64,000 nt of DNA, taken from Pontixanthobacter luteolus. Its GTDB lineage: Bacteria > Pseudomonadota > Alphaproteobacteria > Sphingomonadales > Sphingomonadaceae. A program made the position numbers and the translations under genes. The notes under the pieces were generated by a model. That model saw only the letters and a program-made list of their open reading frames with translations. It was not told the DNA's origin and did not search any database. Shown here piece by piece: positions 55,301 to 64,000 of the stretch (position 1 is its first letter; each line of letters starts with the position of its first letter). The stretch is taken from NCBI RefSeq assembly GCF_009828095.1, contig NZ_WTYP01000002.1:315001-379000 (forward strand), given 5' to 3'.

Positions 55301-57108
55301 CCGCTTTCGATCATCGGCACATCTTCATTGATCCCGACCCTGATGCGGCGGCCAGTTGGAAAGAACGCAAACGATTGTTCGATTTGCCGCGTTCAAGTTG
55401 GGAAGATTACGACGCAAGCCTGATTTCAAAGGGCGGCGGCGTCTATTCCCGCGCTTCGAAAACGATCAAGCTTTCAGCCGCCGCTCGCAAGGCGCTCGAT
55501 ATCGACGCCAAGGAGATCGAGCCTGATACGCTGATCGCGGCGATCATGGCTGCGCCCGTCGACCTGATCTGGTTCGGCGGTATCGGCACCTACATCAAAG
55601 GCTCGGCTGAAAATAACATTCAGGTGGGCGATCCGGCGAATGACGCGTTGCGGATCGATGGCGGGCAGGTGCGCGCCAAGGTTATCGGCGAAGGTGCAAA
55701 CCTAGGCGTGACACAAGCGGGCCGGATTGAGTTCGCGATGGCAGGCGGACGGCTTAACACCGACTTCATCGACAATTCGGCAGGGGTCGATTGCAGCGAT
55801 AACGAGGTCAACATCAAGATCGCGCTCGCCGCAGCCACGCGGGCCGGAAAGCTGACCGAGAAAAAGCGCAACACGCTGCTGGCTGAAATGACCGACGAAG
55901 TTTCCGATCTGGTGCTTGAGGACAATCGTCTTCAAGCTCTCGCGCTGTCTATTGCGGAACGCGGCGGCGCAAAGGCCGCCGGATCGCAGCTTCGCCTGAT
56001 GGAATCGCTGGAAGATCGCGGCGCTCTGGACCGCAAGACAGAAGGGCTGGCGGACAATGAAACGCTCAGCCGCCGCGCTGCAGACGGCATCGGACTGACC
56101 CGTCCGGAACTTGCGGTGCTGCTTTCCTCCACCAAGCTGGTTCTACAGGATGCGATCGAAGCAACGTCGCTGCCTGACGATTCCAGCGTCCACGGATTGC
56201 TGCTCAATTACTTCCCCGCGCCGATGCGCAAGAAGTTCAAGACGCAGATCGAAGGGCATCAGTTGCGGCGCGAAATCGTGGCGACGAAACTGGCCAATCT
56301 GGTGATCAACCGGCTCGGCATCGTACACCCGTTCGAACTGGCCGAAGAAGAGGGCGTCGGCCTGGCGGATGTGACAGCATCTTTCGTCGCGGCAGAAAAC
56401 CTGTTCGGTATTGGCGAGCTTTGGGAAAAACTGGAAACCACACCGATGCCTGAAAAGGCGCGCCTGATGCTGTTCGACAATGTGGCAGCGGTAATGCGCA
56501 GCCAGATGGCCGATCTGTTGCGGGCCGGCGCGAGCATCAGCCCGCCATCTGAGATGATCGAGCGGCTGAACGAGCGCGTCGTGCAGCTGTCGGACACGTC
56601 GGGCTTGCTGGCTGTGGAATCGCAGCAACAATCGGCCAAGCTGAGGGCCCAGTTCACCGATGCCGGCGCGCCTGAAAAGCTGGCAGCCGAGGTCGCCCAC
56701 CTGTTCGATATGGACGGCGCGATCGGTCTAGCCTCACTAGCGCGCAATGCAGAGATGGAACCGCGCACGCTGACAGAAGCGTTCAGTGAATTGGGCGAAA
56801 GGCTTGGCCTCGACTGGGCCCAGGGAACTGCTGCGTTGATGAACCCGTCCGATGTCTGGGAACGCCTTCTGGTCGCCGGGCTTGCCCGCGATTTCCAGCA
56901 GATGCGGCTCGACTTCCTGCGTCGACTGTCGCGGCGCAAAGGGGCAAAGGATGATCCGCTGGCGGCAGTAGAAAGCTGGGCCGCCGAACATCAGGCCGCC
57001 ATCCGCCAATTCCGGGCGATGATTGGCCGCGCGCAATCGCAGGCGGCCGTGGCACCGGCCATGCTCGCCCAGATTGCCAGCCAGGCGCGCAACCTGCTGG
57101 GAAGATAA
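52387..57108 (+). CDS. Large NAD-dependent glutamate dehydrogenase
   Basis: The 1573-residue protein is of the large (about 1600-residue) NAD-GDH class that oxidises glutamate to 2-oxoglutarate and ammonia. The N-terminal regulatory region (about 1-650) precedes the catalytic core, where [20 protein letters not shown] and [12 protein letters not shown] (catalytic Lys) lie near residues 780-820. Further core motifs are [17 protein letters not shown] near 950 and the Rossmann-type [12 protein letters not shown] near 1060. GGAG lies eight bases before ATG 52387. It feeds amino-acid nitrogen into the cycle regulated by GlnE at 38689. A dyad operator sits in its promoter. Confidence 0.96.
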   Translation: MGSKTAATPRNSKQKAAAGSSLSKALAKQIAGSILPGDTPFESDKIREAADFLLETAGQRDAKRSAIALASASGERRFMRIAIVNDDMPFLVDSVAATIAAQGLAIDRLVHPVMSANRDETGVLTSISATNNDGVMRESMIYIETARIDAKQRRELEKVLRETLGDVRAAVSDWANMRAAMREDAARIGKTEGAALLNWLEDGMLTQLGHLTRTRDGKQNGKLGICRKSADLILAENSWDRAFDWFDDPKNQQGRVPLIIKANRLANVHRRVPLDLFLIPVIEGGKVTALSVHCGVWTSAALATPPSAIPSLRTQLTSLMERFDFDPSGHAGKALVHALTALPHDILIGFADEDIARVSTAMMGLVDRPRPRLAIVEAPLARHLFAFVWLPRDLLSTQVREQIRDLLEDGCDGKLLDWSLEVEGGNLAMLRFVLDIRTGGCEYDEAALEQQMQNMLRGWPEAVEHELAQFEEAGRAAAMASRFADLFPIPYRVAYGPAEAARDILRMRHNLQQESGAASAIQRDARLYHLDGDPENCLRLKVYEHQGSLPLSDAVPALENFGFEVLSEFPTPLAGGTTGTIHDFVLALPEGVAAAPIVERAETIEQAIAEVLNETAEDDPFNRLVVGTALSSNEADWLRAFYRYLRQAGMGFTIYTVVDALRGAPAVTRALIARFTAAHDPDFAEDRTAAIADAENAIRQGLSKVAAINDDRLLRLYHALIKAILRTNAFAPAAAEALAFKIQSDLVPNLPKPVPWREIFVYSRRVEGIHLRSGPVARGGLRWSDRRDDFRTEILGLMKAQRVKNAVIVPTGAKGGFYPKQLPSPALDREGWAAEGQASYEVFIRTLLSITDNIVDDKVVHPDRVLPLDGEDPYFVVAADKGTARFSDVANAIATSRDFWLDDAFASGGSNGYDHKAMGITAKGAWVSVQRHFLEMGVDVQEDPVTVVGCGDMSGDVFGNGMLLSKSIRIVAAFDHRHIFIDPDPDAAASWKERKRLFDLPRSSWEDYDASLISKGGGVYSRASKTIKLSAAARKALDIDAKEIEPDTLIAAIMAAPVDLIWFGGIGTYIKGSAENNIQVGDPANDALRIDGGQVRAKVIGEGANLGVTQAGRIEFAMAGGRLNTDFIDNSAGVDCSDNEVNIKIALAAATRAGKLTEKKRNTLLAEMTDEVSDLVLEDNRLQALALSIAERGGAKAAGSQLRLMESLEDRGALDRKTEGLADNETLSRRAADGIGLTRPELAVLLSSTKLVLQDAIEATSLPDDSSVHGLLLNYFPAPMRKKFKTQIEGHQLRREIVATKLANLVINRLGIVHPFELAEEEGVGLADVTASFVAAENLFGIGELWEKLETTPMPEKARLMLFDNVAAVMRSQMADLLRAGASISPPSEMIERLNERVVQLSDTSGLLAVESQQQSAKLRAQFTDAGAPEKLAAEVAHLFDMDGAIGLASLARNAEMEPRTLTEAFSELGERLGLDWAQGTAALMNPSDVWERLLVAGLARDFQQMRLDFLRRLSRRKGAKDDPLAAVESWAAEHQAAIRQFRAMIGRAQSQAAVAPAMLAQIASQARNLLGR

Positions 57109-57116
57109 ACGCAGGC

Positions 57117-57173
57117 AAAACCAGCCGCGTATAAGGCCGTTTCAGCGAAGCGGTCTTGACCGCGGCCGGTTTT
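57117..57173 (+). terminator. Possible terminator of the NAD-GDH gene
   Basis: AAAACCAGCCGCG (57117-57129) is nearly complementary to CGCGGCCGGTTTT (57161-57173), with one mismatch and a 31-base loop. The right arm ends in a short T-run. It lies 9 bases after the stop and before the ferredoxin-reductase gene. The long loop makes this only a candidate. Confidence 0.4.
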
Positions 57174-57190
57174 CCGCCAAGTCAGCGGGC

Positions 57191-58417
57191 ATGGATCACG
57201 CAGACGTATTGATTGTAGGCACCGGCCACGCAGGGGCGCAGGCAGCAATTGCCTTGCGGCAGAACGGACATGACGGAACGATCATCATGGTCGGCCGGGA
57301 AAAAGAGCCTCCTTACGAACGGCCGCCGCTGTCCAAGGAATATCTCGCCGGCGAAAAACCGTTTGAGAGATTGTACATACGCCCTCCGCACTTCTGGGCC
57401 GATAAGGACATAGACCTGCGACTTGGCAATGGCGTGATCGAGATCGACGCGCTGGGCAAAACGGTGACGCTGTCTGACGACACCAAGATTTCTTATCGCA
57501 AGCTGATCTGGGCAACCGGGGGCGATGCGCGCCGGCTCGATTGCAATGGCGGCAATCTGGAGGGGATCCACACCATCCGCCACCGGGCCGATGTCGACCG
57601 GATGATCGCCGAACTTGATGCTGGCGCACGCCGTGCGGTCGTGATCGGCGGCGGCTATATCGGCCTTGAGGCGGCGGCCGTGCTGCGCAAGCTGGACCGC
57701 GAAGTCGTGCTGCTGGAGGCACTGCCGCGCGTCCTTGCCCGCGTCGCCGGTGAAGAACTGTCGGCATTTTACGAGCAGGAACACCGGGCCCATGGCGTGG
57801 ATTTACGGCTTGAGGCTATGGTCGACAGCCTGATCGGCGAAGACGGCAAGGTTTCCGGCGTGAAACTGGCGGATGGAGAAGTCATCCCTGCTGATCTGGT
57901 AGTCGTTGGTATCGGCATCGTTCCATCGGTCGGGCCGCTGATGATGGCAGGTGCCGCAGGTGCGAACGGGGTCGACGTCGACGAATATTGCCGGACCACG
58001 CTCGACGATATTTATGCCATTGGCGACTGCGCCGCGCATGCCAATCCCTATGCCGATGGGGCGGTTATCCGGGTGGAATCGGTGCAGAATGCCAACGATA
58101 TGGCGACCACTGCGGCTAAGGCGATCATGGGCGACAAACAGCCCTATCACGCTTTCCCGTGGTTCTGGTCCAACCAGTATGATCTGAAATTGCAGACCGC
58201 CGGCCTGTCGCTGGGCCATGATCAGACCGTGCTGCGCGGCGACCCTGCCAATCGGAAGTTTTCCGTGGTCTACCTCAAGGAAGGGCGGATCATCGCGCTC
58301 GACTGCGTGAACAATGTGAAGGATTACGCGCAGGGCCGTAAACTGGTCGATGCCCGCATCAGCCCCGATCCGGACGTTCTTGCCAATATCGAGGTTCCGC
58401 TCAAGGAACTGCTTTAA
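57191..58417 (+). CDS. Ferredoxin reductase of the putidaredoxin-reductase type
   Basis: The 408-residue FAD protein moves electrons from NADH to a ferredoxin. [19 protein letters not shown] binds FAD near residue 6. [18 protein letters not shown] and the NAD-site [16 protein letters not shown] follow, and the C-terminal FAD motif is [14 protein letters not shown]. This is the rhodocoxin/putidaredoxin reductase layout that serves class I P450s. ATG 57191 is chosen because it starts the FAD fold. The CYP153 gene 3.5 kb downstream is a plausible client, but no ferredoxin gene is in the window. Its 3' end overlaps queG by 17 bases. Confidence 0.92.
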   Translation: MDHADVLIVGTGHAGAQAAIALRQNGHDGTIIMVGREKEPPYERPPLSKEYLAGEKPFERLYIRPPHFWADKDIDLRLGNGVIEIDALGKTVTLSDDTKISYRKLIWATGGDARRLDCNGGNLEGIHTIRHRADVDRMIAELDAGARRAVVIGGGYIGLEAAAVLRKLDREVVLLEALPRVLARVAGEELSAFYEQEHRAHGVDLRLEAMVDSLIGEDGKVSGVKLADGEVIPADLVVVGIGIVPSVGPLMMAGAAGANGVDVDEYCRTTLDDIYAIGDCAAHANPYADGAVIRVESVQNANDMATTAAKAIMGDKQPYHAFPWFWSNQYDLKLQTAGLSLGHDQTVLRGDPANRKFSVVYLKEGRIIALDCVNNVKDYAQGRKLVDARISPDPDVLANIEVPLKELL

Positions 58418-59477
58418 GCTCGCTTTCGGCCCACCGCGCTGCTTCGGCCACAGCCGGGTCGGGATCGGATTTCAATTCTGCCACAATCCCGCCGAGCTCC
58501 GAATTGCCGCTGTTACCTGCCGCGATCAGGCAATTGCGGACAAACCGGTCGCGTCCAATCCGCTTGATCGGCGATCCGGAGAACAGCGCCCTGAAGGCCG
58601 CATCATCCAGCTGCAACAAATCCGCCAGGCGCGGCTCCGCCAGTTCTTCTCTCGGGACAAAGGATTTATGCCGCGCGGCAGTGTCCGCAAACTTGTTCCA
58701 TGGGCAAACCGCCAGGCAATCGTCGCAGCCATAGATGCGGTTGCCAATCGCCTTGCGGAACTCATCCGGGATCGGCCCCTTGTGCTCGATCGTGAGATAG
58801 GAAATGCAGCGCCGGGCATCGACCACATAGGGTTTTGGAAAGGCATCGGTCGGGCAGGCCGCCTGGCATGCATTGCATGATCCGCACCGGTCCTCATGCA
58901 CCTCGTCTGCCGGGAACGGCACGGTGGTGTAGATAGCGCCGAGAAACAGCCAGCTGCCATGTTCGCGGCTGACCATGTTGCTGTGCTTCCCCTGCCAGCC
59001 GATGCCGGCAGCTTCGCCCAGCGGTTTTTCCATAACCGGCGCGGTGTCGACGAAAACTTTCAGCTGTGGTTCTTCCAGGCCGACCCTGCGCGCCTCTGCT
59101 ACCAGCCAGCGGGCCAGCGCCTTCAGCGCTTTCTTGACGGTGATGTGATAATCGCGGCCTTGCGCATAAACCGAAATTCGTGCGCGATCATGGGACGATT
59201 CCAGAGCTAGCGGGTCCAGCTGCGGGGCATAACTCATGCCCAGCGCGATAACGCTGCGCGCCGCATCCCACATGCTTTGCGGCCCCTGACGCACATCCGC
59301 GCGGTCCGCCATCCATTCCATTGTGCCGTGATACCCGGCATCCAGCCATTGTTTGAGACGGGCTGCCTGTTCGGGATTGTCTTGCGCCGGAGCGATGCCA
59401 ACCGATACAAAGCCCAGACGGCGCGCCTCTGCTATCAAGTCTTGCTTAAGCTGAAGGATTACCGCGCTTTTAACCAT
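58401..59477 (-). CDS. queG: Epoxyqueuosine reductase
   Basis: The 358-residue cobalamin and iron-sulfur enzyme carries out the last step of queuosine synthesis in tRNA. Two 4Fe-4S motifs are seen: [16 protein letters not shown] near residues 195-210 and [13 protein letters not shown] near 250. The QueG N-terminal segment has GIAPAQDN, and the conserved [17 protein letters not shown] region is near 165. It lacks the C-terminal HEAT repeats that some QueG proteins carry. It is convergent with the ferredoxin reductase gene and divergent from the ABC transporter genes. Confidence 0.95.
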   Translation of the reverse strand: MVKSAVILQLKQDLIAEARRLGFVSVGIAPAQDNPEQAARLKQWLDAGYHGTMEWMADRADVRQGPQSMWDAARSVIALGMSYAPQLDPLALESSHDRARISVYAQGRDYHITVKKALKALARWLVAEARRVGLEEPQLKVFVDTAPVMEKPLGEAAGIGWQGKHSNMVSREHGSWLFLGAIYTTVPFPADEVHEDRCGSCNACQAACPTDAFPKPYVVDARRCISYLTIEHKGPIPDEFRKAIGNRIYGCDDCLAVCPWNKFADTAARHKSFVPREELAEPRLADLLQLDDAAFRALFSGSPIKRIGRDRFVRNCLIAAGNSGNSELGGIVAELKSDPDPAVAEAARWAESELKAVP

Positions 59478-59521
59478 GGTTGGGGTTACTCCCGTTCACA
59501 TGCTGCGGTTATCCGGCATGT

Positions 59522-60556
59522 ATGGATATGCCGCTAAGCGATACGCTCGATAAGGACAACAGTGTGACGGTCTCCAACGAAGGCGACAGCAATAGCGAAG
59601 CGCCGGCAGGAGACTCTCGCCCGCTCGCAATTGAGGCCCGCGGCCTGGTCAAGCGGTTCGAAGGCACCACCGCCGTCGACGGCGTCGACATTTCCGTACC
59701 CGAAGGTGCAATTTACGGCATTCTCGGGCCGAATGGTGCAGGCAAAACCACTACACTCAGGATGCTTCTCGGCATTATTGATCCGGATGAAGGCCTGCGC
59801 CGCGTTTTCGGACATGACGAACCGCACGAGATTGCCAAGCTGATCGGCTACCTGCCCGAAGAGCGCGGCCTCTATCCGTCAATGAAGGCTTATGAAGCGA
59901 TCGGTTTCATGGGCGCGTTGCGAGGAATGCCCTTGGAAGAAGGCAAGGCACGTGGCCGCGAATTGCTGGAAAATCACGGCCTCGCCCATGCTGCAGACCG
60001 GCAAATCCGGCAGCTGTCCAAAGGCATGGCGCAGACGGTGCAATTGCTCGGCACGCTGGTCCACCGGCCGAAGCTGGTCGTGCTCGACGAACCGTTTTCC
60101 GGCCTCGATGCGATCAATCAGGGCAAGCTGGAACGGATGATCCGCGAACTGGCTGAAAACGGAACTACCGTAATATTCTCCACCCATGTGATCCACCATG
60201 CAGAGCGATTGTGCGAAGGTGTTGCGATCATCGCCGGGGGCAAGGTGCCCTATGCCGGTTCGGTCGAGGCTGCGCGCGACCGCATCCCGGCGCAGGTCCG
60301 GCTGGAAACCCGCGAACGCGACGGCCGCTGGCGCAGCGCTTTACCCGAAGACGCGCGCCGAGAGGGGGACTTCTGGTATTTCTCGCTCCCCGAAAGCGGT
60401 ATCGAGACTTTGCTTCGCGCATTGATCGAAGGCGAAGCTGGAATTCTTTCCCTGTCGATCGAACGCGCAGGCCTGCACGATGCGTTCGTGCATATCGCAG
60501 GTGAAGCTGCCGCCCGCGCTCTGGAAGCCGACAACGCAGCGGAGGCCGCACGATGA
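59522..60556 (+). CDS. ABC transporter ATP-binding protein (NatA-like)
   Basis: The 344-residue ATPase pairs with the permease encoded next. It has Walker A GPNGAGKTTTLRM near residue 75, signature QLSKGMAQTVQLLG near 165, Walker B LVVLDEPFSGLD near 188 and the H-loop STHVIHHAERL near 220. A C-terminal domain of about 100 residues follows, as in NatA/DUF4162-type proteins. An acidic extension of about 35 residues (DNSVTVSNEGDSNSEAPAGD) precedes the ABC domain. The start is ATG 59522 or 59528, and no ribosome site decides. It is divergent from queG. Substrate is unknown; Na+ or drug export are guesses. Confidence 0.9.
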   Translation: MDMPLSDTLDKDNSVTVSNEGDSNSEAPAGDSRPLAIEARGLVKRFEGTTAVDGVDISVPEGAIYGILGPNGAGKTTTLRMLLGIIDPDEGLRRVFGHDEPHEIAKLIGYLPEERGLYPSMKAYEAIGFMGALRGMPLEEGKARGRELLENHGLAHAADRQIRQLSKGMAQTVQLLGTLVHRPKLVVLDEPFSGLDAINQGKLERMIRELAENGTTVIFSTHVIHHAERLCEGVAIIAGGKVPYAGSVEAARDRIPAQVRLETRERDGRWRSALPEDARREGDFWYFSLPESGIETLLRALIEGEAGILSLSIERAGLHDAFVHIAGEAAARALEADNAAEAAR

Positions 60557-61818
60557 GCCAGCACACCCACGAAACCGCCCGGCTCACCACGCTGCAGGCC
60601 GCCTACGTGATCGCCAGGCGCGATTTCCTCGCCATTCTGTTCAGCCGCGCGTTCCTGTTCTTCCTGCTTGGCCCGCTGTTTCCGATTATCGTCGGCGGGC
60701 TGGCTGGCGGGATCGGCAGCTCGGTTCAGAAACAGACGGCTTCGGTCGAAGTGGCCGTTTCCATGAGCGAGACCGACAGCGCCGCAATGGTCGAAACCGC
60801 CGCCGCGCTGCGCAAGGACGTGGGCAATTTCGTGCCAAGTATGGTGGTACTGGATGCAGATCTGGCGGGCGAGGACCCGATGGCGATCCTGCAGGAACAA
60901 CGCGCGCCATTTGCCGCGATTATCAGCGGATCACGTCAGGAACCCGTCATCACCGCGACCGGAAACCAGATCGATCGCTGGCGCGGCCCGGTAGCCCTTG
61001 TTGCGGCGACCAGCCTCGGCTCCTCGCCCAGCAATTTCCCAGAGATCGCCAGTGTCGAGGTCGCAACCAGCGGTGCCGATGTAAAACGCGACCGGGTCCG
61101 CACCGCACAGGCCGGGCAGATGCTGCTGTTCCTGCTTACCATGATCCTGGGCGGCATGGTGCTGTCCAACCTGGTTGAGGAGAAAGGCAACAAGATCATC
61201 GAAGTTCTTGCCGCCGCAATTCCGATGGACGCGGTTTTCCTGGGCAAACTTTTCGCGATGCTGGGCGTATCCTTTGTCGGCATTGCCGTGTGGGGATCGG
61301 TCGGCAGCCTGATCTATTTCGGTGCCGGATACGAATCGGCGACCTTTGCCGCCCCCGCCGTTGGCTGGCCGATGTTCTTCACATTGGGCGTGATCTATTT
61401 CGCGATGGGATATCTGATCCTCGGTTCGCTGTTCCTCTCGATCGGATCGATGGCGGCTACGGTGCGCGAGGTTCAAACCCTGTCCATGCCGGTGACGATG
61501 CTGCAATTGCTGGTTTTCTTTTTCGCAAGCTACGCCATGGCGGCACCGGGCTCGACAATGGAAATCGCCGCGACGATTTTCCCGTTCAGTTCTCCCTTCG
61601 CCATGCTGGCGCGGGCCGCTCAGGTCGATTCGCTGTGGCAGCATGCGCTGGCGATTGGCTGGCAGATCCTGTGCGTGGCGGTTTTCGTGAAAGCCGGGGC
61701 CAGCCTGTTCCGCCGCCGCGTAATGAAGTCCGGGCCGCGAGGGGCAAAATCGGCGAAGCGCCGCAGTTTCCTTTCAATGCGCCGCAAGGATAAGTCGCAA
61801 ATCGCAACCCACTATTGA
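60553..61818 (+). CDS. ABC-2 type transporter permease (NatB-like)
   Basis: The 421-residue permease has a first membrane helix near 38-58, a large extracytoplasmic domain (about 60-190), then five further helices (from about 198 to 385). The segment SNLVEEKGNKIIEVLAAAIPMD near residues 205-225 is the typical NatB/ABC-2 cytoplasmic loop. The ATG overlaps the ATPase stop (ATGA), so the two form one transporter. It likely exports a small molecule or ion, or acts on lipids. The transporter is not dedicated to the polysaccharide locus, which uses Wzx. Confidence 0.9.
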   Translation: MSQHTHETARLTTLQAAYVIARRDFLAILFSRAFLFFLLGPLFPIIVGGLAGGIGSSVQKQTASVEVAVSMSETDSAAMVETAAALRKDVGNFVPSMVVLDADLAGEDPMAILQEQRAPFAAIISGSRQEPVITATGNQIDRWRGPVALVAATSLGSSPSNFPEIASVEVATSGADVKRDRVRTAQAGQMLLFLLTMILGGMVLSNLVEEKGNKIIEVLAAAIPMDAVFLGKLFAMLGVSFVGIAVWGSVGSLIYFGAGYESATFAAPAVGWPMFFTLGVIYFAMGYLILGSLFLSIGSMAATVREVQTLSMPVTMLQLLVFFFASYAMAAPGSTMEIAATIFPFSSPFAMLARAAQVDSLWQHALAIGWQILCVAVFVKAGASLFRRRVMKSGPRGAKSAKRRSFLSMRRKDKSQIATHY

Positions 61819-61886
61819 CATTAGGGTAAGTAAGTTCAGGATGGGCCGGTAATCCGACGCTTGGAAAGAGCGCGGGAGAGGAGAGA

Positions 61887-63209
61887 ATGCCAATGGCCAC
61901 GCAGGCACCAGAGAAGCCCCAGTTCCGTACATCGCCTTCAGCGTATGAAACGCTGGTGAAACATCTCGATGCACATCCGGAAGATCTTCCGAAGCATCCC
62001 GAGAAGTACGATGTAAGCCGCAGCGACATTTATTATGAAGACCGGTGGCAGCCGATCTTCGCGGAAATGCGCGCAAAGGGCCCGCTTCACTATGTGTCCG
62101 AAAGCCCGTTCGGCCCGTACTGGAATGTCGTCTCGCACAAGGCGATCCAGCATATCGAGGCCCTGCCCGAGCTGTTTTCCTCCAGCTGGGAGCATGGCGG
62201 GATTACCATTCTCGAGCGCGATATGGATGCGGAGGAAGGCCGCGAGCTGCCGATGTTCATCGCGATGGACCGGCCCAAACATACCGGCCAGCGCCGCACC
62301 GTGGCACCGGCGTTCACTCCCGCAGAAATGAAGCGGATGGATGACGAGATTCGCAAGCGCACAGGCGAACTCCTCGATTCCTTGCCCAAGGGTGAAGTGT
62401 TCGATTGGGTCGAGACGGTTTCCATCGAACTGACGACCGGCATGCTTGCCATCCTGTTCGGTTTCCCGTGGGAAGACCGCCATCTGCTGACTTTCTGGAG
62501 CGACTGGGCAGGCGACACCGAGATCGCGCTGGTCAAGGATTTGACCAATGACCGCGAGGAAGTCCTCCAGGAAATGGCAACGTATTTCCAGCAGCTTTGG
62601 ATGAAGCGTGCACAGGAAGAACCCGGCCCCGATCTTATCTCAATGATGATCCATTCGCCTGCGATGAACCAGATGGACCCGCGCGAATTCATGGGCAATC
62701 TGGTCCTGCTGATCGTGGGCGGAAACGACACCACCCGCAACACCATGTCGGGCATCATTCATGCATTCGACAAATTCCCCGACCAGCGCAAACTGTTCGA
62801 GGAAAACCCGGATTTGATCCCCAACGCAGTGCAGGAATGCATTCGTTACCAGACCCCGCTTGCGCATATGCGGCGCACGGCATCGGAAGATACCGAACTG
62901 TTCGGAGAACAGATCAAGAAAGGCGACAAGCTGATCCTGTGGTATCTTTCGGCCAACCGCGATGAAGAGCTGTTCGAAAATGCCGAAAAGCTCGACATAA
63001 CGCGCGAAAATGCCCGCAGGCATCTGAGCTTTGGCTACGGCATTCACCGCTGTGTCGGTGCGCGGCTTGCCGAATTGCAGCTGCGTATCCTGCTTGAAGA
63101 AATGCACAAGCGGCGGATGCGTGTGCATGTCGCAGGCGACGTCGAGCGGGTCCGGGCGAATTTCGTTCACGGCTTCCGCAAACTGGAAGTCGAGATCACC
63201 GAATTCTGA
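61887..63209 (+). CDS. CYP153-family alkane hydroxylase (cytochrome P450)
   Basis: The 440-residue soluble P450 is of the CYP153 type, which hydroxylates medium-chain alkanes at the terminal carbon. The family signatures are LLIVGGNDTTRNTMSG in the I-helix (near 275), ECIRYQTPLAHMRRTA with the ExxR pair, and the heme loop FGYGIHRCVGARLAEL with the Cys ligand near 390. The N-terminal DIYYEDRWQPIFAEMRAKGPLHY type segment is typical as well. A TTGACA box (61815-61820) overlaps the permease stop. It needs a ferredoxin; the reductase at 57191 could be its partner. Marine Erythrobacteraceae often carry CYP153. Confidence 0.93.
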   Translation: MPMATQAPEKPQFRTSPSAYETLVKHLDAHPEDLPKHPEKYDVSRSDIYYEDRWQPIFAEMRAKGPLHYVSESPFGPYWNVVSHKAIQHIEALPELFSSSWEHGGITILERDMDAEEGRELPMFIAMDRPKHTGQRRTVAPAFTPAEMKRMDDEIRKRTGELLDSLPKGEVFDWVETVSIELTTGMLAILFGFPWEDRHLLTFWSDWAGDTEIALVKDLTNDREEVLQEMATYFQQLWMKRAQEEPGPDLISMMIHSPAMNQMDPREFMGNLVLLIVGGNDTTRNTMSGIIHAFDKFPDQRKLFEENPDLIPNAVQECIRYQTPLAHMRRTASEDTELFGEQIKKGDKLILWYLSANRDEELFENAEKLDITRENARRHLSFGYGIHRCVGARLAELQLRILLEEMHKRRMRVHVAGDVERVRANFVHGFRKLEVEITEF

Positions 63210-63231
63210 CCAGTTCCGGTATACTGGTCAG
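63206..63231. repeat. Perfect 8-9-base dyad after the CYP153 gene
   Basis: CTGACCAGT (63206-63214) and ACTGGTCAG (63223-63231) form a perfect dyad with an 8-base spacer TCCGGTAT; the left arm contains the CYP153 stop codon. No T-run follows, so a terminator is doubtful. It could be an operator for the msrB promoter, for which TATATA near 63283-63290 is a possible -10. Confidence 0.7.
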
Positions 63232-63311
63232 TCCCGCGCTTTCGGGCATGATCCGTGTGAAACCTTTCTGCTCCCCGCGCCGTATATAGGTGTGAGCAGA
63301 AAGGATTGATC

Positions 63312-63809
63312 ATGCCCGAACACGCAGTTTCAACCCGCCGTTCCTTCATCGGCTGGCTATCAGCAGGCGCCGCCTTGCCGGTATTGGCTGCTTGCGGCAG
63401 CGCGCCAGCAGAAGCGCGTAATTTTCCGGTCAAGCTAAGCGATGCGCAGTGGCGCAAGAGATTGACCAAGCAGGAATATTACATCCTTCGCGAGGCCGGG
63501 ACTGAGCGCCCCTATAGCTCACCGCTGGACAAGGAAAAGCGCAAGGGGACCTTCATCTGCGCAGGTTGCAATAACCGCCTTTATTCTTCTGCGACCAAAT
63601 ATGACAGCCGCACAGGATGGCCCAGTTTCTGGAAGCCGATCGCTGGCGCAATCGCGACAGATACCGATTACAAGCTGGGTTATCCGCGAACAGAAGTGCT
63701 GTGCGCGGATTGCGGAGGTCATCTGGGTCATGTGTTCAATGACGGACCCAAGCCGACCGGAAAACGCTATTGCATGAACGGCGCAGCGATGGATTTCATC
63801 GCGGCATAG
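63312..63809 (+). CDS. msrB: Exported peptide-methionine (R)-S-oxide reductase
   Basis: The 165-residue MsrB reduces methionine-R-sulfoxide. The zinc Cys pairs are CAGC near residue 78 and CADC near 124. The conserved SRTGWPSFWKPI and GHLGHVFNDGP are present, and the catalytic Cys lies in KRYCMNGAAMDF, where the usual RYCxNS is slightly varied (Gly for Ser). The N-terminus carries a twin-arginine motif (STRRSFIGWLS) and a lipobox (VLAACG), so the enzyme is exported, possibly as a lipoprotein. ATG 63312 has AAAGGA six bases upstream; a TTG six bases before is excluded. Confidence 0.94.
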   Translation: MPEHAVSTRRSFIGWLSAGAALPVLAACGSAPAEARNFPVKLSDAQWRKRLTKQEYYILREAGTERPYSSPLDKEKRKGTFICAGCNNRLYSSATKYDSRTGWPSFWKPIAGAIATDTDYKLGYPRTEVLCADCGGHLGHVFNDGPKPTGKRYCMNGAAMDFIAA

Positions 63810-63826
63810 CCGCCGCAAACCTGCGC

Positions 63827-64000
63827 CTAGTTGCGCACGCGCCAGACCCTGAAGCTGTCTGGAGTGTCCAGTTCAACCGGTTCCAGCCATTCAGGGTTTT
63901 CACCGCTGATTAGCTGCGCAGCCAATCCGCCGGGATTTGCCTGAGCATACAGATTCGGCTCCGCCAGATCGCTGCACAGCGCCACATAGGCGGCTCCGCG
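63827..64000 (-). CDS. C-terminal end of a hypothetical protein (partial)
   Basis: An open frame runs from the window edge to TAG 63829-63827 (57 codons). It reads RGAAYVALCSDLAEPNLYAQ, then ANPGGLAAQLISGENPEWLE and ends PVELDTPDSFRVWRVRN. The codon pattern is like that of the neighbours. The N-terminal part is outside the window, so no family can be assigned. It is convergent with msrB, with a 17-base gap. Confidence 0.7.
   Translation of the reverse strand, partial: RGAAYVALCSDLAEPNLYAQANPGGLAAQLISGENPEWLEPVELDTPDSFRVWRVRN

Noticed and set aside
1-64000. CRISPR arrays, rRNA or tRNA genes
   Set aside because: No regularly spaced repeats and no tRNA-like cloverleaf or rRNA segments were noticed on reading; a tRNA scan was not possible here.

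Overview
The window (about 60 % G+C, dense, overlapping genes) reads as chromosome of an alphaproteobacterium. The gene content (holA-lptE-leuS with a DUF3576 lipoprotein, the large NAD-glutamate dehydrogenase, a YqiJ/flotillin pair, CYP153, a WcaJ-type exopolysaccharide locus) points to Sphingomonadales, probably Erythrobacteraceae. That placement is inferred from gene content, not from a marker-gene tree. No rRNA, tRNA, CRISPR array or insertion sequence was seen.

Region 1-20.1 kb is an exopolysaccharide/capsule locus. A forward block runs gmd(partial)-wzx-fcl-ligase/polymerase-wza-wzc-hypothetical-acetyltransferase. It converges on a reverse block of four glycosyltransferases, a cytosolic beta-propeller protein, a small protein plus SGNH hydrolase pair that looks like a phage/GTA head-spike module, a Wzy-like polymerase and a WcaI-like glycosyltransferase. 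A WcaJ/GumD-like initiating sugar transferase closes the locus. GDP-fucose synthesis and a Wzx/Wzy/Wza/Wzc set imply a fucose-containing, Wzy-dependent polymer.

Region 20.2-32.5 kb is housekeeping: DNA polymerase III delta, LptE, LeuRS, a DUF3576 lipoprotein, a secreted protein behind an unusual cluster of GANTC (CcrM) sites, acetoacetyl-CoA reductase, a ribbon-helix-helix protein, MurA, GalU, a DUF4259 protein, and a flotillin/YqiJ membrane module. Region 32.6-36.4 kb is a tightly coupled catabolic operon (CoA ligase, cytochrome P450, 81-residue protein, SDR). Region 36.5-44.3 kb carries an M23 peptidase, a DUF455 protein, Bcp, GlnE, an exported M28 peptidase and agmatine deiminase.

The most striking regulatory find is upstream of thrS (44351-46348). 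A 23-codon reading frame with seven consecutive Thr codons is followed by mutually exclusive hairpins, which is the layout of a threonine attenuator. A candidate promoter lies exactly where it would give a leaderless leader mRNA.

Region 46.6-64 kb holds a Tat-exported PhoD-like phosphatase; a small operon of membrane proteins and an XRE regulator behind TGTAAA repeats, ending in a 34-residue lipoprotein; an alpha/beta hydrolase-TPR-LLM oxidoreductase run; the 1573-residue NAD-GDH behind a dyad operator; a ferredoxin reductase; QueG; a NatAB-like ABC exporter; a CYP153 alkane hydroxylase; an exported MsrB; and the end of a reverse-strand gene.
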